Both the position numbers and the translations under genes were made by a program. This document shows positions 5,623-12,956 of a stretch of DNA of 13,368 nucleotides, in pieces; within the stretch, counting starts at the first letter, position 1; every line of letters begins with the position of its first letter. Source of the stretch: PVC group bacterium. Lineage in GTDB: Bacteria; Verrucomicrobiota; Kiritimatiellia; UBA8416; PXDI01. The stretch covers positions 1 through 13,368 of the forward strand of contig PXDI01000360.1 of NCBI GenBank assembly GCA_003565095.1, written 5' to 3'. The notes under the pieces were generated by a model that was not told the DNA's origin, made no database searches, and saw only the letters and a list, made by a program, of their open reading frames with translations.

Positions 5623-8256
5623 ATGGCTGGTCAATGGAGCAGGGCGATGTTGGCGCTACTTATGATCGGGACGCTGCGTGCGTCTGGCGGAGTGCCGGCC
5701 GGGCATCCTGATTCCTTTCCTGATGCGACCCGCCCGTGGGGGTGGCGCGGAGACGGCAGCGGCGCATGGCCGGGGGCGGAACCGGTCTATGACTGGAACG
5801 CTGAAACAGGGCGCAATATCGTGTGGCGTATACCAATGCCCGGTGCCGCGATGGCACAGCCGCTGGTGCTGGGAGAGAAGGTTTTCACTGTGGCGGATCC
5901 GAATCTACTGATCTGCGTTGATGTACACGACGGACGAATTGTCTGGCAGCGGGCCGTAGATCATGTGGACGCGATGCCAGCGGATATGGCGCAGCAAGCG
6001 CGCTCTGACATCGCAGTTGTCGAGGCGTACCGCACCGCTTATTACAACTTCCGGTTTGAGGTTGATGAGTTTTTTTCGGACTTGCGGGCAAATGGGATAA
6101 GGAGTGAGAGCTTTCGGAGCAGCGGCGACACAAGTAAGTCACCCGCGCACTTAGTGATTCCTGCCCCGGATGCTCCCGGTCGTGAGGACTATGAGCGAGT
6201 CATGGCGGATCCCGATCTCAAGACGCGGTTTGAAGCGCTGCTTAAAGCGGTTGATGAACACGGATTCCTGCTGTCAAAATTTCAGCACCGGAGCTATGCA
6301 AATAACGAGCAGATTCGTAATGCGCTGAAGGTTTACGATCTGTGGCTGCTCGATCTATGGGAGGGCTATACGTCGTGGCACTTTGCAACGCCGGTGACTG
6401 ACGGAACGTACATTTATTACACGGGACCGAACAATCAGGTGGCTTGCTATGATCTGAACGGCAATCGCAAATGGCTGATCTGGGAACATGAGGTGGATTC
6501 CAACCCGGAGCAGGCTGATCTGGGTATCGGTACGCGTTTTGTCGACTCGCCGCTGCTGGTGGGGGATGTTCTGGTGGTTCGCCAGAATGGCGAACTGCGC
6601 GGGTACAACAAGGCCAATGGCGAGAAGCTTTGGAGTCACTGGAACGCCTATGCCAAGCGTACGGAAGGTAAGCCGCACCGGAACGTTCGGGAAGCCCGTC
6701 CGGAACCGGAGGCGACGAGTCCGGTGCATATGGCGCTTCCATTGCCGGGCGGCGGCGTGCTGGATGTGGTGCTGGATGGTGGCGGAAATGCTTACCGGGT
6801 TGCGGATGGAAAGATTGTTGGACGCGGCCTGCCGCGGACCCATCGCGGTCCGACCGCGCTGGTGCAGGATGATCTATATGTGCATTCAGTCAACACAGAC
6901 GGGCCGGACTCAATCGGTGTCAGCCGCCTGGCGGCAAAAGATGTTGATACGGTTGAACTGGTCGAGACGCTCTGGCAGCATCGGGATGGCGCGCCGGAAT
7001 ACACATCGGTTTTGTACGACGGGTGGATTATTACCAAGGGGTTGCGGTGGGAGCTGATGACTGGTCGGCAGACCGGCACAAAGGGCGGCGGGGGAACGTC
7101 TGGTCCGATTGTCGCAGGGAACGCGCTGGTTTCAATCATGGGCTACTCGGCCAGGGCGCGTGCGGAGAAAGGGGCTGTCGGCCACCATGTGTATGCCAAT
7201 ATCCAGCAGTTGGATGGACGTCGTCAGAGCGGCAACGGCCATAACCAGCCGTGTTTCATCGATGGTCGGCGCGCTGGGGACCGGGATGCCGATCACGCGT
7301 TTGTGTCGCGTTACCGGTTCTGCAATTTTAATGGCAGTTATCATATGCAGGCGTCAGGCAGTCCGGTTGCACATGCAAACCGGCTTTTCTGGCGGAGTCC
7401 GGGATACCTATGGTGCGTCGGCGACCCTACGCAAATATTTCCGCCGAACCGGAATGCGCCTGAGAGCGCCCGCCTGCCGGAAAGTCAGGGACGGCAGATG
7501 TTCGAGGCCGCGATGTCGGCTGCACAATCAGCCACGGTACAGGAGTTGGTGACGATGCTCGAATCAAATATGCCGGCAGCACGGATGGCAGCGTGCCGCG
7601 AACTGGCGGCAAAGGGCGTTGCTGGTCTTACGGCACAGCCGGCCTTGCGCAAAGTGCTTGCTAATGATGCTCAACCAAACATACGCGCCATGGCGGCGAC
7701 AGCTATGCTGGCGGCCGATCCGGCATTGCCGATCGTGGAGGAATTGCTTAAGGCCGGGGATGGTGATATGTGGTGGAACGAGCCGGCGTGGATGGCAAGG
7801 CAGACTTTACTGAGTATGCCGCCGAATGTGAGCGGGCCGCGGTTGGCCGCAGTGGCAGCCGGCAATATTCCGGGCAATACTGAGTTCTTCATCGAATTGC
7901 TTCGGGAGGCGGGGGCGGACGCCCGAGACGTACTGCCGCATGTAAACCGGCATCTTATGCCGAGTCTTCAGAGAAGCCGCTGGGATCAGGCGGTATCATG
8001 GGTACAGATTGTTGGGGCGCTGGATCCAGCCATGCTGGACCAGATGCAAGACAACATGGTGCCGCTGATCAATGCGCGACTACAGCAGTTAGATCGTGGC
8101 GGACAGGCATGGGAAGTGCGGCGCTGGCTTGCAGATCTGAAGGTTTGCGGCCGCGGCCATGAAGAACATATCCGAAGCAGACTGGCCGAGATTGCCGCGA
8201 AACAGCAAGATGCAACCATCAAGACGCAGATGGAGCAATGGCAGCTTGTTCCGTAA
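5623..8256 (+). CDS. secreted PQQ-type beta-propeller protein with C-terminal HEAT-like repeats
   Basis: 877 residues from ATG, preceded by AAGGAG (5609-5614) with eight bases spacing. A signal peptide is likely (positive R7, then 'AMLALLMIGTLRASG'). Blades of the PQQ-like (BamB/quinoprotein-like) propeller begin at 'RGDGSGAWPG' (42-51) and 'NIVWRIPMPG' (65-74); 'ICVDVHDGRIVWQ' (97-109) is a classic blade end. Further blades include 'VACYDLNGNRKW' and 'LRGYNKANGEKLW'. The propeller ends near 'ANRLFWRSPGYLWCVGD' (about 585-601). From about 625 to 775 short alpha-helical repeats follow ('AARMAACRELAAKGV'; 'NIRAMAATAMLAADPALP'), HEAT-like and typical of protein binding. No quinone-binding or catalytic residues were identified, so an enzyme role is not supported; an extracytoplasmic scaffold or binding protein is likely. 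A charged, low-similarity insert lies near 140-190. Possible compensated frameshifts near 7213-7285 are discussed in the findings. Confidence 0.88.
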   Translation: MAGQWSRAMLALLMIGTLRASGGVPAGHPDSFPDATRPWGWRGDGSGAWPGAEPVYDWNAETGRNIVWRIPMPGAAMAQPLVLGEKVFTVADPNLLICVDVHDGRIVWQRAVDHVDAMPADMAQQARSDIAVVEAYRTAYYNFRFEVDEFFSDLRANGIRSESFRSSGDTSKSPAHLVIPAPDAPGREDYERVMADPDLKTRFEALLKAVDEHGFLLSKFQHRSYANNEQIRNALKVYDLWLLDLWEGYTSWHFATPVTDGTYIYYTGPNNQVACYDLNGNRKWLIWEHEVDSNPEQADLGIGTRFVDSPLLVGDVLVVRQNGELRGYNKANGEKLWSHWNAYAKRTEGKPHRNVREARPEPEATSPVHMALPLPGGGVLDVVLDGGGNAYRVADGKIVGRGLPRTHRGPTALVQDDLYVHSVNTDGPDSIGVSRLAAKDVDTVELVETLWQHRDGAPEYTSVLYDGWIITKGLRWELMTGRQTGTKGGGGTSGPIVAGNALVSIMGYSARARAEKGAVGHHVYANIQQLDGRRQSGNGHNQPCFIDGRRAGDRDADHAFVSRYRFCNFNGSYHMQASGSPVAHANRLFWRSPGYLWCVGDPTQIFPPNRNAPESARLPESQGRQMFEAAMSAAQSATVQELVTMLESNMPAARMAACRELAAKGVAGLTAQPALRKVLANDAQPNIRAMAATAMLAADPALPIVEELLKAGDGDMWWNEPAWMARQTLLSMPPNVSGPRLAAVAAGNIPGNTEFFIELLREAGADARDVLPHVNRHLMPSLQRSRWDQAVSWVQIVGALDPAMLDQMQDNMVPLINARLQQLDRGGQAWEVRRWLADLKVCGRGHEEHIRSRLAEIAAKQQDATIKTQMEQWQLVP

Positions 8257-8448
8257 TCCATACCGTCTTCCATCACATCATACGCCTTTGCATAATTTGT
8301 GTTAATGCTGATTTAGGGTGCATGCCGGTCCGTGGTTGTCACAACAGCGTAAAATAGTATCACTTTTATGGCAAAATACAGGAAGACGCAGCGGGCGGCT
8401 TTGTCGCAGAATGGCAGCATTGGTAAAGTGCTTTTTGAAAGGGACGAT

Positions 8449-10257
8449 ATGAAGAAGAGCAGTCTGATCACGGGGTGTCTGGTGCTAGGTGCGGGGATTG
8501 TTTACGGTCAACAGATCGGTCACCGGCCATTGCAGTATATCGGTTATCATCATGATGGCAGCGGTGTGTTTCGCGATTGCACACCGGTAACAGAATGGAA
8601 TGAATGGGATTTTCGTGAGGAAGTGGCCGGACAGGACCGGCGCGGTCGCGATATCAAGGTCGAGTTGCCTGATAAGGAAAATCGTGTAAATATCGTCTGG
8701 AAGGTGCCGCATTACAACTGGAGCAATGGCGGTATGATCATTGTTGGCGGTAGACTTTACGCGCTCAGTGACCGTGGCGGCTTCGGGTTTTATGCTGACC
8801 GCCCCGCCGAGTTCACAGGTGTTGAGCTGTGGTGCTTTGACCCGGACACCGGCAAGGAACTGTGGCGCAAGGATCTTCATCACTGGGAGCTTGTGCCGAA
8901 TGGTGAAGAACTTCGCAAAACGGTTCAGGAATACAACCGCCGGTTCACCGAAATCTACCGTGCCTGGTCACCGCTGGGGTCGGCCATGCGCAACCGCAGC
9001 AGCGGAACTGCGCTGTCCGATGAGCGCTACAAGGAGCTTTCTGCTCCCGTGCGCGAGCTGATTCCCGATCTGCCGCCTGATCTTGAGTCGCTGAAGGGAA
9101 CAGTGTTTGATAATACGGGCTACGAACAGATTCATTTTTTCCGACGGATCCTGCCGCGCTATTTTCCTGAAGTGGATGAAATGCGCAAAACGATCGAACG
9201 TGCCGGTTATCTGCTTGATCCCTGGGGCGGCAAATATGATCCGCTTGGCATCAGCATGCAGACACCGGTATCGGACGGAAAGCACATCTACGTCAGCACC
9301 GCCTTCGGCGCGGTGTTCTGCGTGGATCTGGATGGCAAGGAAGTCTGGAAGAAATGGTTTGGCGGCGGCTGGGTTCGTGCGGCGGCGATCCCCTCACCGG
9401 TATTGAGCGGTGATCTTCTGCATGTAATTGGGCAGGAACGAGAAGGCCGCCAAGCCGAGCGCGTACGTGTTGCTATGGATAAGCATACTGGCGAAACGGT
9501 CTGGACCGCCAAGTTCAGCGGTTCCTATCAGACCGGACCGGTTGTGCTGGAGCTGCCTGTTGCCGGCGACCTGAATAATATGATGACCGTACTGGTTTTT
9601 CAGGGGAATGGCGCTGTACTCAGGGCGGATGACGGCAAGGAGCTGCTTGCGGGGTTGCCGGCGGCTTGGAACGGCCGGCCGATCGGGGTGGATCGCGATG
9701 TTGTGGTGCTGAATAACAAGTCGGCCGATGGCGGCGGTGGCGGCAACATCAAGAATGATTATGCGGAAGGTTGGGCGGCACTGCGGCTGAGCGCACCCGA
9801 CCGTGATACCGTCGTTGCCGAGACGTTATGGGAAGGCAAAAAGCTGGGATGGGGAAATGTTGTAGCAAGGGATGGGGTGCTGTTTCATCAGAACCGTAAC
9901 TTGATCGAATCCTATGATCTTTTTAGCGGAGAGCAGCTTGCTAAAGCCGGCGGCACCATGGCCGCTGCATTTCATTATCCAATGCTGGCCGGCGACTATA
10001 TCATCGGTATGGATATGAAGGGTTTCTTTGGCGTCGCGCAAGTCAGCGCCGATGGTCGCGAGGTCAAGGTGGTTGCCAACAACCGGCTGGGTGATCGTGT
10101 TTACGGGGAAAAGGAAGCTCCGCCGCTGGATATGAAATTCTCCTACGGCTGCAATCCATTCGCCAGCGGCAACCGGCTGTTTATCCGCTCGATGACCGAA
10201 CTATACTGCATTGGCAATCCCGACGAACCGCTGCGGTTGAGTAAAGAGCACATGTAG
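8449..10257 (+). CDS. secreted PQQ-type beta-propeller protein
   Basis: 602 residues from ATG 8449, chosen over an in-frame ATG at 8368 because a ribosome-like AAAGGGA (8438-8444) precedes it and 'MKKSSLITGCLVLGAGIVYG' is a standard signal peptide, cut after residue 20. Propeller blades: 'YHHDGSGVFRD' (33-43), 'NIVWKVPHYNWSNGGMIIVG' (81-100), 'LWCFDPDTGKELWRKDL' (127-143), 'VFCVDLDGKEVWKKW' and 'DKHTGETVWTAKF'. It ends in 'GNRLFIRSMTELYCIGN', like the other propeller gene, but lacks the HEAT-like tail. The two share the N-terminal plan and are diverged paralogues. Function is unknown; they probably act in the periplasm or on the outer membrane. The 192-base gap upstream has a weak promoter candidate (TTGTCA 8336-8341, 16 bases, TATCAC 8358-8363). 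No terminator is evident after 8256. Confidence 0.9.
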   Translation: MKKSSLITGCLVLGAGIVYGQQIGHRPLQYIGYHHDGSGVFRDCTPVTEWNEWDFREEVAGQDRRGRDIKVELPDKENRVNIVWKVPHYNWSNGGMIIVGGRLYALSDRGGFGFYADRPAEFTGVELWCFDPDTGKELWRKDLHHWELVPNGEELRKTVQEYNRRFTEIYRAWSPLGSAMRNRSSGTALSDERYKELSAPVRELIPDLPPDLESLKGTVFDNTGYEQIHFFRRILPRYFPEVDEMRKTIERAGYLLDPWGGKYDPLGISMQTPVSDGKHIYVSTAFGAVFCVDLDGKEVWKKWFGGGWVRAAAIPSPVLSGDLLHVIGQEREGRQAERVRVAMDKHTGETVWTAKFSGSYQTGPVVLELPVAGDLNNMMTVLVFQGNGAVLRADDGKELLAGLPAAWNGRPIGVDRDVVVLNNKSADGGGGGNIKNDYAEGWAALRLSAPDRDTVVAETLWEGKKLGWGNVVARDGVLFHQNRNLIESYDLFSGEQLAKAGGTMAAAFHYPMLAGDYIIGMDMKGFFGVAQVSADGREVKVVANNRLGDRVYGEKEAPPLDMKFSYGCNPFASGNRLFIRSMTELYCIGNPDEPLRLSKEHM

Positions 10258-10327
10258 GAATGCACCCTGCTGGAGGCGGTTCTCGAATCGGATGCCATGG
10301 GCGGGCAAGCAGTCCAAATGCTATTTA

Positions 10328-10357
10328 ACCACGAATGAACACGAATGAACACTAATA
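10328..10357. repeat. 10-bp tandem repeat (CACGAATGAA family)
   Basis: ACGAATGAAC occurs twice in tandem (10331-10350), then a degenerate third copy, ACTAATAGGG, abuts the next start. From memory, closely similar 'AACCACGAATGAACACGAATG' strings are common between genes in PVC-type genomes, where the reverse strand yields spurious 'VFIRVHSWL' peptides. Role unknown. Confidence 0.6.
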
Positions 10358-10366
10358 GGGAAGCAC

Positions 10367-12730
10367 ATGAAAAAGAATACATTACACGCCGGATATGCGC
10401 AGGCGGATATTACTCCGTCGGAGGGTATACAACTGGCAGGCGGACCGTTTGGTGCGGCAGAGCGGATATTGCACCCGCTGTCTGCCCGCGCACTGGCACT
10501 GGAAAATGGTTGTGAACGCCTGCTGATTATCAGTTGTGATTTGCTGGCGCTTGACGGCAACTTTGCTTCAACCGTGCGTCGCATGATAGCACGTCAACAG
10601 GATATCGCTTTTGACGCGATTATGCTGGCAGCCACCCATACGCATGGCGCACCGGCAACGGTGAATCTCGGAGAATGGGGAAAACCGGCCCCGCGGTATA
10701 TGCAGGGCCTTCAGGCAACCTTGACCGGACTGGCCGCTGAAGCGTTTGTGGCCTTGCGGCCGGCCTGCGCCGGTGCTGCCGCCGGAGCTTGTCCGGGTGT
10801 CGGCGTGAATCGCACCAAGAGTTTAACCCCGGCGATGGATGAGCGTCTGGCGGTTATCCGCATTGATGAGGCGGATGGAAAACCTTTGGCCGCGCTGGTA
10901 AATTTCGGCTGCCATCCGGTGAACCTGCATTCGACCGGAGTTGTGACGCCTGACTGGCCGCATTATCTTGATCTGGGAGTACCGGTGCTTTTTACGCTGG
11001 GCGCGTGCGGAGATGTCAATCCGGCCAACTTTCGCCGTGGACAGCCCGGCACAGATGAACAGGCGCGGGAAACCGCCGCAAAAGTTTCCGCAGCGGCACG
11101 CCGGTTATACGAATCAATTGATCCATCGGCTGATGCTGAACTGGGGTTCTGTATTGTTGACGCCAACCTTTCTTTGCAGCCATCGGAACAGGGCGCGGAA
11201 AAAGCTGCAGCAGTCGCGGTACAAGCTATCAGGATCGGCAATGCCGGAATGGTCTGCCTGCCCGGTGAACCGTATGCAATATATGGCAAGGCGCTGGCCG
11301 CCGCGGGCGGTTTGCCATTGACCTTTACCGTTGCGCTGGCTAACGGCTGCATCGGCTACTTTCCTGCGCCGGATGCCTATGAGCGCAAAAGTTATGAAGC
11401 AGTTGAGGTGCCGTGTCGTCTGGGGCGTCAGCCGTTCACTTCGGATTGCGGGCGCATCATTTGCGCCGCGGCAACGCAGGCGCTGCGAATGCTGCCGCAT
11501 CTGACGGCCAATGGTGAGAACCGCCACCAGTGGGGACGTGCCTGCAATGTAATTCCCGGCGGAGGCCAGGCGCATAAACGGCCGGTGAAATACATGTATC
11601 AGGGCGGACCCGGTCTGGCGGCACGCGCATCCGGCGCGCGCTTTTGGGATGCCGACGGACGTGAATATCTCGACTATCTGCTGGCGTATGGTCCGATCGT
11701 GCTCGGGCACTGTGATCCGGATGTAAACCGCGCAGTCCGCGAGCAGATGGAACGCGGCACGCTGTTCAGCGTTGAAAGCCCGCTGCTGACCGAACTGGCG
11801 GAGAAGCTGGCGGAGATTATTCCCTGCTGTGAAATGATGGTGCCGTTTATCGGCGGGTCGGCAACTACTACCGGCGCGCTGCGCTGCGCCCGCGCGCATA
11901 CCGGGCGTGAACTCATTATCCGCTGCGGCTATCACGGCTGGCACGACTGGTGTTTTGCTGAAGAACGGGGAGTGCCGCTTTGCGAACGCGAATTGATTCT
12001 GCGTGCCCCTTACAATGACCTGGCGGCTTTGCAGTTATTATTTGAGCAGCATCCGGGAAAGATTGCCGGCGTCATCATTGAGGCGGTGCAGATGGACGGC
12101 CCGGCCCCGGAGTATTTTAAGGGGGTGCGGCGGATTTGTGATCAGAACGGTGCGGTTTTTATTCTCGACGAAGTCAAGACCGGCTTCCGTTTTGCGCTCG
12201 GCGGCGCACAGGAGCGTTTTGATATCGACTGCGATCTGGCCACCTTTGGCAAAGCCATGTGCAATGGCTATCCGGGCTCGGTGCTGGTCGGAAAACGTGC
12301 TGTGCTTGAAGCGCGCAGCGATACTTTCATGGCTGCAACTTTTCATGGCGATCTGTTGTCGGTTGCCGCGGCGCTGACCGTGATCAGAATTATGCAGGAG
12401 CGAAATGGCGTTGAATACATGTGCGGTCTTGGTACGCGCCTGATGAAAGGACTGGATGAAGCATTCAAAGCAACCGGCTATCCGCTGAAAACCTTCGGTC
12501 TCCCGCAGATGCCCTGCGTTACCAGGGATAATGCGCCGCCGGAGTTACGTGGACGTTGCATTTCCGAATGGTGCGCAGCGATGCAGCGGCGCGGCATCTT
12601 TATTAATGGCCATGTCTGGTTTCTATCGCTTGCGCATACCGAAGCTGATATTGATATGACAATTGAGCGCGCGGCGGATGCCGCGCGTGAGGCCATGGCT
12701 GAGATGGAAGCCGCGCGGCCGCGTCCGTAG
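10367..12730 (+). CDS. fusion of neutral-ceramidase-like domain and class-III PLP aminotransferase
   Basis: One unbroken frame of 787 residues from ATG, with AGGGAAG (10357-10363) three bases before. Residues 1-378 resemble the neutral/alkaline ceramidase N-terminal domain: 'GYAQADITP' (9-17), zinc-type histidines in 'ATHTHGAP' (89-96) and 'NFGCHPVNL' (179-187), 'GACGDVNPAN' (212-221), 'LPGEPYAIYG' (298-307) and 'GYFPAPDAYE' (330-339). Ceramidases use Ser in the 'DVSP' motif; here it is N218, so ordinary ceramide hydrolysis is doubtful. Residues about 385-780 are a glutamate-1-semialdehyde-aminomutase-like fold-type I enzyme: 'CNVIPGGG' (393-400), 'YHGWHDW' (522-528), 'DEVKTGFR' (601-608, D601 holding the pyridine nitrogen) and Schiff-base K629 in 'ATFGKAMCNGYP'. 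No signal peptide. The pairing suggests hydrolysis of an amide-like substrate followed by amino transfer; substrate unknown. The last codons and stop lie inside a palindromic repeat. Confidence 0.88.
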   Translation: MKKNTLHAGYAQADITPSEGIQLAGGPFGAAERILHPLSARALALENGCERLLIISCDLLALDGNFASTVRRMIARQQDIAFDAIMLAATHTHGAPATVNLGEWGKPAPRYMQGLQATLTGLAAEAFVALRPACAGAAAGACPGVGVNRTKSLTPAMDERLAVIRIDEADGKPLAALVNFGCHPVNLHSTGVVTPDWPHYLDLGVPVLFTLGACGDVNPANFRRGQPGTDEQARETAAKVSAAARRLYESIDPSADAELGFCIVDANLSLQPSEQGAEKAAAVAVQAIRIGNAGMVCLPGEPYAIYGKALAAAGGLPLTFTVALANGCIGYFPAPDAYERKSYEAVEVPCRLGRQPFTSDCGRIICAAATQALRMLPHLTANGENRHQWGRACNVIPGGGQAHKRPVKYMYQGGPGLAARASGARFWDADGREYLDYLLAYGPIVLGHCDPDVNRAVREQMERGTLFSVESPLLTELAEKLAEIIPCCEMMVPFIGGSATTTGALRCARAHTGRELIIRCGYHGWHDWCFAEERGVPLCERELILRAPYNDLAALQLLFEQHPGKIAGVIIEAVQMDGPAPEYFKGVRRICDQNGAVFILDEVKTGFRFALGGAQERFDIDCDLATFGKAMCNGYPGSVLVGKRAVLEARSDTFMAATFHGDLLSVAAALTVIRIMQERNGVEYMCGLGTRLMKGLDEAFKATGYPLKTFGLPQMPCVTRDNAPPELRGRCISEWCAAMQRRGIFINGHVWFLSLAHTEADIDMTIERAADAAREAMAEMEAARPRP

Positions 12731-12945
12731 GGGTGCCCCAGCATGCCTCGGCGCAGCCCTAAAGGCGCAGACGGGTCCCTTGGGGCACCCCATGCAGAGG
12801 GGCTGGGGCAGGTCAAGGGACTGACCTGCCCCTACGGACGGGAACTTGTTCGTAGGGGGCACCCAGTCCCTTGGGTGTCCCCTCTGCCGAGATCTGGGAG
12901 TCGGAGGGGTGGCCCAGGGGTCTGGACCACCCCTACGGACGGGAC
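12720..12945. repeat. REP-like cluster of four palindromes
   Basis: Four fold-back units follow one another. Unit 1 pairs GGGGTGCCCC (12730-12739) with GGGGCACCCC (12782-12791). Unit 2 is a perfect 11-base hairpin, GGGGCAGGTCA/TGACCTGCCCC (12805-12832). Unit 3 pairs GGGGGCACCC/GGGTGTCCCC (12855-12882) with one G-T. Unit 4 pairs AGGGGTGG, then CCAG/CTGG, with CCACCCCT (12905-12934), one mismatch. CCCCTACGGACGGGA recurs at 12829 and 12930. The outer ends are a perfect 14-base inverted repeat, CGTCCGTAGGGGTG (12722-12735) against 12928-12941. Loops share GTCCCTTG or its complement. The block could also act as a transcription stop or mRNA-protecting structure. No transposase is nearby. Confidence 0.7.
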
Positions 12946-12956
12946 GGTGAAGGACG

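Noticed and set aside
8368..8448. Upstream ATG adding 27 residues to the second propeller protein
   Set aside because: It would bury the signal peptide behind a charged extension and has no ribosome site; ATG 8449 has both.
10143..10382. Minus-strand frame containing 'VFIRVHSWL'
   Set aside because: This peptide comes from the CACGAATGAA repeat and is a familiar spurious translation.
11114..11944. 276-codon open frame on the minus strand inside the fusion gene
   Set aside because: The plus frame here carries clear ceramidase-like and aminotransferase motifs; the minus frame shows no recognisable motif and is a by-product of GC-rich codon use.
12720..12945. CRISPR array
   Set aside because: The units are unequal palindromes with no regular repeat-spacer pattern and no cas gene is present.
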